From assembly GCA_920105625.2 (NCBI GenBank), contig OV050030.1, positions 108,645,216 to 108,709,215 of the forward strand: a DNA stretch of 64,000 nucleotides, given 5' to 3'. Every line of letters begins with the position of its first letter. Positions within the stretch are counted from its first letter, which is position 1. Of this stretch, positions 46,952 to 58,193 are shown one piece after another. This stretch comes from Clusia tigrina. Its lineage: Eukaryota; Arthropoda; Insecta; Diptera; Clusiidae. Under the pieces are notes generated by a model. The model was given only the letters and a program-made list of their open reading frames with translations. It was not told the DNA's origin and searched no databases. A program made the translations under genes and the position numbers.

Positions 46952-48130
46952 ATGGAAACTACACATAACACTAGGGCAAAGTCCGAAGTTCTAAATATCA
47001 TTTCGGAGTATAGTATCACGTGGGCCGTAAAAACCTTTAAACCATTTAAGTCGACGGGACCAGATAGAATCTTCCCAGCTGAATTGCTGAATTCTATAAA
47101 CTACATTATAGCGATTTTCACTTTGGATGGAAGTCAAAGCAGTATTTATCCCAAAAGAGGGGAAAAGCTGCCATATTAGTCCAAAAGATTTCAGCCTATC
47201 AGTCTTTCTTCTTTTCTATAGAAAACTCTAGAGAGATTAATAGAAACATGCATCAGGGAAAAAATAACCTCATCCCAATAGCGATTTCACAATATGCGTA
47301 CTGTAAAGGTAAATCGACAGAAACAGCCTTGAATTCCTTAGTGACAGTAATTGAGAAATCAATAGAAAACAAAGAATACACATTGGTAGCTTTTCTAGAC
47401 ATTCAGGACGCTTTTAATAATATCCCGCCCAGGTGCACCGACGGAGTTGGGTATCCCCGGGGCGCTGATTGTTTTCATCGAACAAATTCTTATATTCCGG
47501 TTTGTGAATTCAGCATTGGGTGCCTCGAGGATGCGAACATCTATCAGCAGGGGCACCCCTCAAGGCGGCGTGCTGTCTCCTCTTTCTTGGGAACTGACAA
47601 TGAATAAACTGTTAAAGAGCTCAGAGAAGAGAAGAATGCACGTTGTTGCCTATGCGGACGATATTGCAATCTAGGTAAGGTGTAAATTCCCCACTATGCT
47701 TTGCGAAGTCATGCAGAGCACATTAAATGACCTAAATCTATGGTCAGAATCTTGTGGTTTAGCCGTAAATGCCAACAAAACAGAGCTGGTACTATTTTGT
47801 AGAAAGAATACCAGAGGTAAGGCCCCTAAAGTGAATGGAATTACTGTCTTTTAATGATAAGGCCTGGACTGATTTTGGACAGGAAGCTGAGGATAGAGTA
47901 AGAAAAGCAGCAATAGCACTCTAGTCTTGTAGCAAGATAGTAGGGATAAAATGGGGTATGGACCTCCGATCCACTGTTGGATTCGCATTTCTTGACAGCA
48001 TTGAGGAGGTTTCCCCGTTTAAGCTAACGAATGTGGCTACTTTTCTCAAATTCACAGGATGGTTCAAGGAGGTCCGGTGTTGTAGGGGAAAAAGCTCTAG
48101 TGGCCACAATGGGCCTTGAATAGGCCTAAG
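46952..48130 (+). pseudogene. LOA-like LINE, RT part, inverted relative to its 3' part
   Basis: Plus-strand RT: WAVKTFKPFKSTGPDRIFPAELL, then FQPISLSSFL, LVAFLDIQDAFNNI (about 47,380-47,420), SRGTPQGGVLSPLSWEL (about 47,540-47,595) and catalytic VVAYADDIAI (47,645-47,672). Thumb traces follow (GLAVNANKTELVLFCRK, KIVGIKWGMD) to about 48,000. Several frameshifts. The RNase H that should follow lies on the other strand to the left, consistent with a 5' inversion during insertion. Confidence 0.75.
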
Positions 48131-48289
48131 TGAGTCTTAGGACAGCCATATATCCTAACATAACCTAGCCTAGCCAAGACAGTGCTAGCAATAAAAACCC
48201 TAGCAAAGATAGCTTTGTGAGGTGGGAGGAAGTGTTGGATGTTACATATCTTTTTAAAATAAGGGTGGAAAAATGGAGAGTATCCAAAG

Positions 48290-48808
48290 AAAGATTTTTT
48301 TATTTGATCACTCGTGGATACTATTTGAAAGAAATATTCGAGCAGAGGCACCTCAACCATATCGTAATCTAATATAGACCAACTGGCAGCGGGTTCCCAG
48401 CATAGTCCGTAAGAGTATGGGTAGGGCACCTAACACCGAAATTGTCTCGGCGGATGAGGTGGAAATAAATATAAGACGGTAAAAGGGCGCGATGGCATCA
48501 GCTTTCGGAACCAGTTGTCCGATTAAATATTCAAACCAAATATTTTCGCCATGGTGGAATTATGAACTTTCATGTCACATGACAATAAAGGGTGGAGAGC
48601 CTTCTACTCCTCTATCAAAACTGCCAAGGAGTCAGCAAGACTATGTAAGATTTTGTCCAGGTCTAGGCTATTCGAGAGAGGAATACAACTGCTCCTAGAC
48701 ACGCATATTCCGGGGTTCACGGATGATTGGTTTAACACTTAGCACACCAAAAGGTTGCGATCAGGGGGCTATACCGATATAATCACAAACGAGAAGTTGG
48801 CATGGGCC
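48290..48808 (+). pseudogene. LOA-like LINE fragment, endonuclease end and RT start
   Basis: The plus-strand reading gives a YRNLI-TNWQRVPSIVRKSMGRAPNTEIVSADEVEINIRR region typical of the end of a LOA endonuclease domain. It then gives SAFGTSCPIKYSNQIFSPWWN. Nucleotides 48,540-48,808 match the LOA copies at 20,372-20,790, with internal deletions. The match stops abruptly at the GCATGGGCC/ATTATTTAA junction with the next LINE. Confidence 0.7.
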
Positions 48809-48813
48809 ATTAT

Positions 48814-50090
48814 TTAATTGTCTGTGATAATTAGCTTGTGTAGAAAAATACAATTTCTCATCCGTAAGTAGTTCTCAATACTGCATCCAAGAACACTTGT
48901 CTTCCAGGAAGTTATATATACATGTTCAAACCTACGTAATCCATAGACATATCGTGTGGCATAGTTAAATACAACTTGTATTTTATGTAGAGAGTTTGAA
49001 TCCAACTTACTATATAGAAGCTCTGAATAACAAATTATCGGTACAATCAGCTGCTTAACCAACATTCTCCACCATTCTCAACCAACTTCGAGATTGGTAA
49101 AACATAGGACTTTAAGGGATTTAGGAAAAGTCCATTTCTTTTTGACCAATCCAATATATAATTTAGATCTTCAATCATTCTAAGACTCAAGTCATCAATA
49201 AACTCCATGAGCCGAGAAAGATAAATCTGTAGATCATCTGGATATGCATGTATATTTACGTATTTACTCGCCAAGAAAATGTCATTTGTAAATATAGTTA
49301 ATAGGAGTAGGCCAAGAATCGATCCCTGTGGAACACCCGAAAAAACATTTCTATAATTAGAATACATATTGGCTAACTTTACTCGCTGAATTCTCATTGT
49401 TAAATAACTATGTATAAGACCAACTGCACTGTCACAAAACCCATAGTACCGCTTTATTTTGAAACAGAGCAAAGAATGATTAACGCTATCAAAAGCTTTA
49501 GAGAAATACAGGAGATATAGAAAAGTAACACGACTTTGATGATACATTAACCGAACATCATCCATAACCTTAAGCATAGCAGTCGCACAACTGTACCCGG
49601 ATCTAAAACCAGACTGCAATGGAGAGAAAAGATTGTTTTGATGAAAGTAATCAGAAATTTGCTCAGCCGTAAGTGATTCACAAACTTTTGATAGAGAAGG
49701 TAAAATACTAATAGGTCTAAGATCACCTGGCTCCAAAGCAGAGAATTTCTTAGCTCCTGGCATAACGATACTAACCTCTCAAACACTAGGAAAGCACGGA
49801 GTCGTAAAGCAATGATTAATTATGTGGGGTAATGGACTAAGAATAAATGGTAATATAATCTTAAGAAACTTAACCGGCGAGCCATCCTCACCAATTGCAT
49901 TTGACTTAACCCTCATCAGATATCGCCCAACATCAGCCTCGCAGACAGAGCAGAACTGAAATCTAGACGTGGCGGAACTAAACATTCCAAGAGCAGGCGG
50001 AGAAAGCGAGCCACATGATCCCGGGGAAACATAGGCTAGGATCCAACTTGCAGACTCTACTATTACTACTACGCACTCCAAGGTTCCTCA
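48814..50090 (-). pseudogene. CR1/jockey-group LINE reverse transcriptase
   Basis: Minus strand. The RT N-terminal region is at 50,081-49,779 (GEDGSPVKFLKIILPFILSPL). The main open frame 49,763-49,047 (238 codons) has LRPISILPSLSKV, LQSGFRSGYSCATAML, FSKAFDSVNHSLL and SGVPQGSILGLLLLTIFTNDI. Its catalytic box reads AYPDDLQIY, where AYADD is usual. The 3' end at 49,065-48,814 contains LIVPIICYSELLYSKL and stops at LIITDN just at the element border. Frameshifts near 49,780 and 49,060. The wording is closest to CR1/L2-like RTs. Confidence 0.82.
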
Positions 50091-51250
50091 AATTCCTCCA
50101 AAGTAGCTTAGTAGGAAGGAGAACTTTTCAACTTAAAATTGTAAAAATTTATTTTGGATTGAAGAACAATAAATAGAGTTTTATTTCTGAACGACCTCAT
50201 TATCATTTAATTTTTTTTTCAGTTGGGCGCCATATTGTTACCTACACGCTTAGAGGATTATGACTGGTATTCAGTTGTGACTCAGCTGTTCCCAGCCCAG
50301 ATCACGCAAGTATCCTACTTCTAAACATTATTAATTTTTCTTTCAGGAACTTGAACGCAAAAACGTGCTTTGAACGTTTGAGTTCGATTAGATTCCATTG
50401 CCTAATGTAACATGGGGTGTAAGCTGAAGAGGTATAATTGAGTTATAAATTATAACCATTTTATTTCATAATTAAATTTTAACTGAAAGTTGTGTATAAA
50501 ATGGAGTTTATACAGTGATATATTCTGTCCTTTTACACAAAAACAAACGCTCCCGCTAGTGTATCCGGTTTCGTGGCACATAAGTAGCACCCAGTGTACC
50601 TTAATGTAAGATAGAAATGCATTAAAGCACATATGTACAGGAATATACAAAGACTTTTTTTTCTCATTTAACTCAGGACCGCTTGTATCTCGTGGAATTC
50701 GTTATAAAAGCGTTCTATAGAAGATATTGAAATCTCTTCGTAATGAAGTCTCATTTTTAAGTATATCAAGGTCTCGTTCGCTGGCCCTTGGACTTTTTTT
50801 CGACTTGCTCGCAATAATATCATGGTATATGGAATTTCATCTATCCAACTGATACAGCAGAATTATCCCAATATTTTTAATAAATTCGTTGACAGTTTTC
50901 GTAATGCCATCCAATTGAGAATTGAATCTTTGATTTCGTCCGGCATTGAATCGAAGAATTTAGTGAGATTTGATTTGATATTTCCATGGAGGACAAGATA
51001 TTGATTGTAGAAAATTTTGGAATCTTGTGAGGTACCTTAATGTCTTCTTTCATGTGTTGGTGGGTTAAGCATGTGAAATTCATTTGAACGAAACGAATTC
51101 CCGGTTTGCGTTGGTACGTCTCAATTAATCAAATGGCTTTTGTCATATACATATTACACATACATGTTCACACATACATGTAAACATACCTATGTATAAG
51201 TTCATGTACTTTCCTACGTTATAACGATATATAATAAACCCAAGTTGGCG
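50091..51250. other. Unclassified sequence
   Basis: No confident gene. The region around 50,683-50,730 (GGACCGCTTGTATCTCGTGG, then AATTCGTTATAAAAGCG) resembles terminal sequence of a pogo/Tigger-type DNA transposon. A minus-strand frame at 51,083-50,877 is open but unrecognised. A TTGGGCGCCATATTGTTA stretch near 50,223 looks like an LTR-element border but has no partner. Confidence 0.35.
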
Positions 51251-52333
51251 TTAACAACTCGTTCTATTCAAGTTATTCCACACATTTTTGAAAACTGCAA
51301 AAGTAACGGCGTCCGAAGCATTGGCAATTGACCACAGTGCTTTCTTGATGTTCAATGCCATCTTAAATTTTTCTCTGTTGCTTGACGTGACTAGTTTTTG
51401 CACGACAGTTTTGCGATAATGGCACTTAAAGCTCCATATTGCACCCTAATCCATCGGTTGGATCAAAGGCGTACAATTCGGTGGTAAATATTTCACAATA
51501 ACGTTTTCAGCCATAAAATCCTGTACGTTTGGATGTGCCGGGCAGTTGTCCAATAGCAGAAGGATTGTACTGTCATCTTTTAAACCGATTTTCTTAAAAT
51601 GCTCTCTCACTTCTGGTACAAAATTATTGTTAAACCATTCTAAAAATATTTGCTTTGTATTGGCCTTATAAATTACGGGAAGCTTATGGACATTTTTTAC
51701 GGCTCTTGGACGAGCACTTTTTCCAATAACTATCGCTTTGTTTTTGGGTGTACCAGCAGCATTAGCGCAAACTAATGTGGTTAGTCTCTCCTTTGATACC
51801 TTATATCTATCTATGAAATTTTCATTATGGCAAGCCAAACTGCTCTCAGGCAAACACTTCCAAAAGAGTCAGGTTTCATCTCCATTGTAAATTTGCTCAT
51901 TAGAGAGTTTTTCCTTTGATATGAATTCATTTAATTCTTCGATAAACATTGTGGCAGCTACATAATCAGCTGATGATTTTTCTCCTTCAGTCTTAAGCTT
52001 CTGAATTCCGTGTCGCTTTTTAAAATTTTGTAACCAGCCGTGAGAATATACACACTCTGAATTTAAATTTAATTTTGAGTGGAATATTTTAGCCTTTTCC
52101 ATTATCATAAGTCCAGAAATTGGAGTTCCTTTAAATCGCTCTTGCCGGAATCATTCATAAACAGCGAAATCCACTTTTGGTTCTTCAGCAGTCTTTTGTT
52201 TGTATCCCCACGCTGTATTTTTGTGATAGAATTTTAACACTCACATTGTTTTTTGAATGCTCAGTAATTATCTTAATTTTGTCTTCAATAGTTAATACTT
52301 TTTTTGTCTTTTTACCGCTGATAAGGATGCCAT
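51251..52333 (-). pseudogene. pogo/Tigger (jerky-like) transposase
   Basis: About 360 codons on the minus strand from ATG at 52,333 to TAA at 51,251. The start SGKKTKKVLTIEDKIKIITE with VKILSQKYSVG is a CENP-B/pogo helix-turn-helix. A Tc5-type DNA-binding part follows (GWLQNFKKRHGIQKL, about 52,030). The DDE domain shows IYNGDET (51,880), LLLDNCPAH (51,560) and CTPLIQPMD (51,450), all three acidic residues visible. Breaks: a stop after QTKDC with loss of frame (about 52,198), Trp to TGA near 52,156, a TGA after GDET, and TAG after QPMD. Few lesions make it one of the younger DNA transposons here. Confidence 0.85.
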
Positions 52334-52648
52334 TATAAAAATAAACACTAACAATCCGAACTTCTTAAATTTCTAAATTAAACTAAATTAAATACCAAAG
52401 AGTAACAAGAGATGGGGACCGTTGCACCAACTAAAGCAAGTGTGTATATACACGTGTTACTGATGATATGCAAACAAGGGAATTTCCCTTCTTCGTTTTT
52501 TCATATTGTGTTTGATTGTTCAAAAATAACCGAAAAAAAATTCGTATTATCCCGGATAATAGAGGTAATCACGGTTAATAGATGCAAAAAAAAAATGTTG
52601 AATTTTCTTTTTCTTTCACGGGTAATTGATGTTACCGGTTAATCGAAT

Positions 52649-52671
52649 CACGGATAATCGAGATTCACCTG
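52649..52671 (-). repeat. Terminal repeat of the pogo-like element
   Basis: The minus strand reads CAGGTGAATCTCGATTATCC starting at 52,671, flanked by TA. A run of related ATTACCGG/GGATAATCG motifs lies just inside (52,540-52,650). A matching left end was not found, so the element is probably broken on that side. Confidence 0.6.
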
Positions 52672-52686
52672 TATATCATTTTTTAA

Positions 52687-53211
52687 TTATTTATTCACAT
52701 AACTTAGAATAAAGTTTCTTAATAATATTACATTTTTTTCTGCACATATACAACAATTTTTTGAATTTTTAATGATTTTCTTATGATATTTACAAGTATC
52801 TATATTAATATCTGCTTCATATAAAATTTTCATATTTGGACAATTCAAGTCATCTAAATTATATATAAGATTAATTTTATCACCAATCATATCTTTAACC
52901 CATTTCGATTTTTCATAACCTTTCACATATACGAGCACAATGAAGTTTGATTCTTGCCTTTCTAAATAATCCTCCAAATTATGTAACATTGAATCACCAT
53001 CGTTCCATTGTAATCTGCGATGATTATTATATAACCAATTATTTGTAGTTTTTTCCTTTGATGTTAATCTATCAAATTCAAATGGTGATCGAATCACAAA
53101 AGTTTTAATTATTGAATTTAAACCGGATATACTTATTTCTTTTGGTACAAAGGTATTTTAATTAATATAAAAACCTTGTACATCTACAACTATTATTTTA
53201 TAATTACTCAT
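52687..53211 (-). pseudogene. Unassigned 174-codon gene, one nonsense codon
   Basis: The minus-strand frame starts MSNYKIIVVDVQGFYIN at 53,211. A TAA at 53,158-53,160 (probably from a Lys codon) interrupts it. It is then open for over 150 codons to 52,687. Visible features are the IIVVD-Q start, which recalls the first strand of a nuclease-like fold, a WNDGD motif, FIVLVYVKGYEKSKWV, and a C-terminal Cys/His cluster (CKYH, then CCIC) that could bind zinc. No transposon family is recognised. It is divergent from the gene at 53,638, with 425 bp between. The function is unknown. Confidence 0.6.
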
Positions 53212-53275
53212 GTTTGTACTCTCTCAATACTTTAATGTGTAAGTATGTAATTGACCCTCTTATTTTTTTTAGTTT

Positions 53276-53637
53276 TGAATATTCAAATCACACAAAACCT
53301 CCTAAACAAAGTAATGATTGCAACAATTTAAGTGGAACAATGTAATTGCAAGAAAATTATTTAAAATGCATATACCTGAACCAATAATCAGAATTAATAA
53401 ATATGCATATACTTGAACAATTAAAACGAGATTATAATTACTAAATATGCATATACTTGAACTAATGAATATGCATAAAATTGAACAATTAAAACGAGTA
53501 CACAATTAATAAAATTACATAGTTTTGTCATATTACTCACCTTTCACTCAATTTAAAAGTGAAGTGAATTATCTCAGTAAGATGAGATCTGTGCACAGAG
53601 AAAAAAAATAATGTTTTCACATTAAATCCTATAAAGT
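53276..53637. promoter_or_regulatory. Intergenic repeats and TATA box of divergent gene pair
   Basis: At least three ATGCATATA-type motifs (about 53,367, 53,402, 53,445) and a fourth ATATGCATAAA (about 53,468) are spaced 24-44 bp apart, two followed by a TTGAACAATTAAAACGAG block. A TATAAAG sits at 53,630. A closely related block lies upstream of the pseudogene at 60,030. The motif TATGCATA is palindromic, a plausible factor-binding site. Position between two divergent genes suggests a shared promoter; this is inference. Confidence 0.55.
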
Positions 53638-54099
53638 ATGGGATCAATTTCAATAGCCAAGTTACTTTGCCACGAAATTTTAGCAATGGAAAACCGAATT
53701 TATTTTGATCATAACAAATTTGTTATATATTTAAAAGAAACATTTTTAAGTGATCCGGTTGATCTTCGTAACGAAATGAAAGAAAAATGGCAACATCCGC
53801 TATTCTTAGAGAGCCTACAAGAATGTGTTGAAATTGATATAAAAGATTATTTAGAGTTTCTTGATATATATCTCCCTCCAGAAAATATGAAACCGAAATT
53901 TGAATTTAAATTGCTAATATTTGATAGACTTAAATGTTATGCTCTACTTGAAATTGAAGTAAAACAAATGATGAAGTTTCATGAAACATATAGCATACTC
54001 GTATGTCACTCAAATTCTCATGCAATGGTGAAAATATCATCAATTAAAGTTTACATTTATAAACAAATTGGAAGACTCATACAAAGAAATACAAGGTAA
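53638..54099 (+). CDS. Unassigned ORF, 153 codons, possibly first exon
   Basis: An open frame from ATG with no lesions, unusual in this window. The product is acidic to neutral and rich in Leu, Glu and Lys (MGSISIAKLLCHEILAMENR, FVIYLKETFLSDPVDLRNEM, IDIKDYLEFLDIYLPPENM). No family is recognised and no signal peptide or clear membrane segment is seen. If the TATA box at 53,630 is used, transcription would start near 53,660 and the first usable ATG would be codon 17 (53,686, MENRIYF). The end AACACAAG/GTAAAA looks like a splice donor, so the stop at 54,097 may not be the real end. An I-like LINE is inserted about 90 bp downstream. Confidence 0.5.
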   Translation: MGSISIAKLLCHEILAMENRIYFDHNKFVIYLKETFLSDPVDLRNEMKEKWQHPLFLESLQECVEIDIKDYLEFLDIYLPPENMKPKFEFKLLIFDRLKCYALLEIEVKQMMKFHETYSILVCHSNSHAMVKISSIKVYIYKQIGRLIQRNTR

Positions 54100-54284
54100 A
54101 AATTTTTTTCTTTAAAAATATATAGTTTTTGAAATAAAAATTTTTTTTCTTTTCATATGGAACTTGAATGAGCATAATAAGAGAAAAAATTATTTATTTA
54201 TTTATTTATTAATAATCTAATTACAATTAAAATTATAATTAAACAAAAGCACTAGCTGCCAGGGCTATCGGCTTATGTTAACAT

Positions 54285-57200
54285 TTATATTTTACTGATT
54301 AGGTTAATTAGAGAAAAATATTGGAAAATTATTTTGACGTTGGATTCTGACGGAATAGCAAGAAACTCAGTTCGATTATTATCATGGAAAATGGAGTCCC
54401 GGATTGATGATAGTGATGAAAATTGAGTAAGGATGTGGGAAATAGTTAGTGGATAGCTATTGCAAAAGTGACATAATGGTTGCAGCACTTTAGTTATAAT
54501 ATGCAGATGTGTAATTTTAGTGTGACCTAGCCTCAATCGGATGAAGCATTTACAGATACTAGTTGTAGATGTAGCGGGAAGGTTTATGTTGTTGCAGTGG
54601 GGGTTGACGGTTTTGTATGGGTGGCTGTAATTTTCCCAATCTTGCTTGATATTACGAAGAATTTGGGAACAGGCCATTTTGCTCGTGGATTTATTGGAGA
54701 GTGCCATATAAGTGTGCAAAGGTAACTTAGCTGCAAACTTCGCAGAGGCGTCAGCTTGTTCGTTCCCGAGAATTCCCACGTGACCAGGAACCCACATTAG
54801 CTTCACTTTATTGCTCATTTTGATCAGAAATTGCTGTAGTAAATTTATTAAGTTAATCTTATTATCAATGTTTTTTGATGCCGTAAAGATTGATAGGCTG
54901 TCTGTACATATAATAAACTTTCCTTTTTTACTTTTTACAACATGTAAATATGATAGAAGCATTTGCAACTCTGCATCGAAAATTGAAGCGAATGGAGGAA
55001 GCAGACCATTAGATAGCGTATTGCTATCTGAATCAACAACTGCAAAGTTGACAGCGTTTTCAATTTTGGATCCATCGGCGAAAAGAAATTTCCAGTTTTG
55101 TTGTTTAAAAGGCTCGATGGTATCTAGATATATTTGCCGATAAACATTGCTTGAAGTATTTTCCTTTCTAAATTTGGTCATTTGGTTGATAAAAGATTTG
55201 TTGGCCAGTAACCATGGTGGGAATTTGGGTTTCGGAGATAGCACTGATTTAATTTGAAGCCCAAGTTCATTTGACTTATTTAAAATATTTGCTATAGCAG
55301 ATGTCATTAACAGTGGGCGTTTCCGTGCTTTTAACAAGTGAATTTCTTTGAAGAGAATTTCCGGAGGATTGTAGCAAATTGTAGGGATAAGGCGACAACT
55401 AAGATACTGATATCTATCTTCCAGTGAGAAAAATCCGCCTTCAGCAAGTATATTCCTAGTTGAAGTTGTTTTGAATGCTCTAAGACTGGAACGTATAGCT
55501 GCGTGGAGCTTTTAACTTATCCATATTCGATTTGGCGCATTTTCCGTATATTTGCAATCCGTAGTCAATTTTAGATAATATGGTTAATTTAGTTATGTTT
55601 AATAAAGTGTTAGTGTGTACATGGCTTTTAATAGAGGCTAAATATTTAACAATATTTACTCTGGCAGCTAAGTTGTTCCTTAAACTAATACAATGGTATT
55701 TAAAACTATTTTTATTCTCAAAAACTAAACCTAGAATCTTAAGGTAATTTATACTTTTAATTGAATTGTTATTAAAAGAGATATTAACGTTATTGCAATT
55801 TATTTTGCGGCAAATATGTAGTTAGTTTTTTAGTTAGTTTTTTTCAAATTATATTTTAGCTCCTGATTGATTAGACCAATTGCTAATTGATTTCAGTACA
55901 TCTGAAAAGATTTTCTCTATTTCATTCGTGCTCTTTGTGTTGCAAATAATATACAAGTCATCTGCATAAAGGCAATGCAATACATTTTTGTGCAGTTTTA
56001 AGATATCACTTTTCCTTTTCAAAGTCAAATGATAATATAGAAATATGATTTTTGGTGGAACTGGCTTTACAAGTTAAATGATCGATGTATAATAAGACCA
56101 GGCTTAAATCCAACTTGGGATATATTCAGTGAATTTGTGGAAGTGAGAAACCACATTAGTCTTTTGGAAACCATTTTCTCCAACAGCTTACCTATACAAG
56201 GTAATAAAGAAGTAGGTCTATAACTGGAAATCTGGTCAACAGTTTTTAATGGCTTTTTAATTGGTATGATTATTGCTGTTTTAAGGCTTTGAGGAATTGT
56301 TCCAGATTTAAATATATTGTTGTAGAGAGCAAGAATTCTTTCTTTAAGTACCGGTGGACAATAACGCAACATCTGATAAGTTATCTTATCAAACCCTGGC
56401 GAAGATCCTTTTACATGATTCTGGACAGCTGAAAATTCATTGACGCTAAAATCTACCTCAAGAAATTTCGCTTTGTTACTGCCGCACGTGGGGGTTTCTG
56501 CTGCAAAGACAACACGTTTTTGTTGTCTGAATTGAGTTGGAAATTCGGAGTTTTGTGAACATTGAGAATAATATTCGGCAAATTTGGAAGAAATTAGTAG
56601 AGGGTCCGAAATAGTTGAAAGGTTGTGTTGAATTGATTTTATGGATAATGAAGTGTATTTACCAGTCAATAATCTTATATTATGCCAAATGATTGCTCTG
56701 GGAGTATTTGGATTAAGTCTTTCGGTAAATTTAGCAAATGAATTTCTTTTTGATTTCCTGTTTTCTTTGTTAAACAATGCATTCTTTTTTCTGTATTCTA
56801 TGAGATGAGTAACTGAATTTGATTTTCGGAATTTATACCAAGCTGTTTGCTTCTCCTTTCGAAGCAAATTTAGTTCGGCAGACCACCAAGGAACACTTTG
56901 TCGAGCTTTCCTTGATTTACAAAGGGGGGTTGAATTATTTGCTGCAGACGAATTAATTTTTGTATTAAGGCGGCCTCTCTGTTTACATTTTGGGAAGCGG
57001 GATATTTAGCTTCAAGAAATAGTATTTCATTATGAAATTTGTCCCAGTTTGCTCGGTTACAGTTGAATTCGACCGGTGAGGAAGTTATTGGGTCACTGTG
57101 GTTAGAGAATTTAAATGAAGTTAAAATCGGAAAATGGTCACTATTATGGAGGTCGTTCAATATCATCCAGTTAGCGAGCAGCATTAACTGGGGAGAACAT

Positions 57201-57761
57201 AAAGTTAGGTCCACATTTGTGAGACTGCCATGTGTGGAAAAGTGTGTAGGAGATCCATCATTGAGAATGACCATGTCGGATGATAGGACAAAATCTTCTG
57301 TGATTTGTCCTCTTAAATTGTGACTAGGGGAACCCCAAAGTGGACTCCAACCATTTAGATCGCCTAGAAGTATAATAGGGGTATTAATATTGGATATAAG
57401 TTTAATAAGGTCGCTACAATTAATGGATTGACAAGGGGGAATATATATAGAGAAAAACAGTAATTGGGAAATTTATATTTATTTCAATAGCCACAAAAAT
57501 TAGGTTGGATTGAATTTGAATAAGTTTGTGAGGAATGCTATGATGCACGAGAATACTAGCACCTTGTTTCGAAGTGCTATTACATGGAAGATTGTAAAAA
57601 TAACTTTGATATTGTTTGGGAGAAAATACAGTACCATTAAACTGAATGTGGGTTTCTTGAAGGCATAGGATGTGTGGTTTGTATGTATTTTATAGTATTT
57701 CTAAATCTATATAATTGTTGTGGTAGCCTTTCATATTCCACTGTAGAATATTAAGCTCCAT
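54285..57761 (-). pseudogene. I-like LINE ORF2 (endonuclease, RT, RNase H)
   Basis: It starts MELNILQWNMKGYHNNYID at 57,761. Endonuclease traces are LQETHIQFNG (about 57,655) and ILLGDLNGWSPLWGS (57,380-57,340), then SDHFPILTSF (57,140). The RT N-terminal part (56,867-56,067) has SSPGFDKITYQML and SYRPTSLLPCIGKLLEKM. The palm is partly deleted, and catalytic YADDLYII remains at about 55,972-55,950. The RNase H domain (55,337-54,285, 350 open codons) has FADGSK, DAELQMLL, CTDSLS and WVPGHVGILGNEQAD. A cysteine-rich end (CKCFIRLRLGHT, PLCHFCNSYPLTISH) closes it. The many frameshifts between 55,350 and 56,060 leave RNase H as the best preserved part. Confidence 0.88.
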
Positions 57762-58193
57762 TGAATTAGCGATTAATAATCTGTACTTTGTAGCTTTTTA
57801 AGAAATATAAATAAATAAATAAAGAGATTATTTTATATGGAAGGTGTATTTTGTTTAATATGGCAATACCTTGTTTATTGAAGTCAATAAACGGTAGGTT
57901 GTGAAAGAGAGAGATTGATAATAATTGAATATCATTGTAATTGTTTAACAAACAATTTATATTCCAATGCAGTATTGTTACCATATCAGAAAAATATTCG
58001 TTAAAAACTGTAAGTGAAAGACTGACGGGTGGGAAAACTAAAGAAAGAGAAAGGAGAGCGCTTACAACCAGAATGAGTAGTCAGCATGGCTGAGTATCGC
58101 CTGTCGAAAAATAACTGAAATTAGTTTTGCGCTCCTTTACTCTTCTTTTTTTACTAAACTGTGTGGAGAGATCTATGTTGGTACGAGAATGTT

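Noticed and set aside
52412..52642. Plus-strand frame of 76 codons
   Set aside because: Lies in the terminal region of the pogo-like element with its repeats; not coding-like.
54811..55143. Plus-strand frame of 110 codons
   Set aside because: Antisense to the well-preserved RNase H domain of the I-like LINE.
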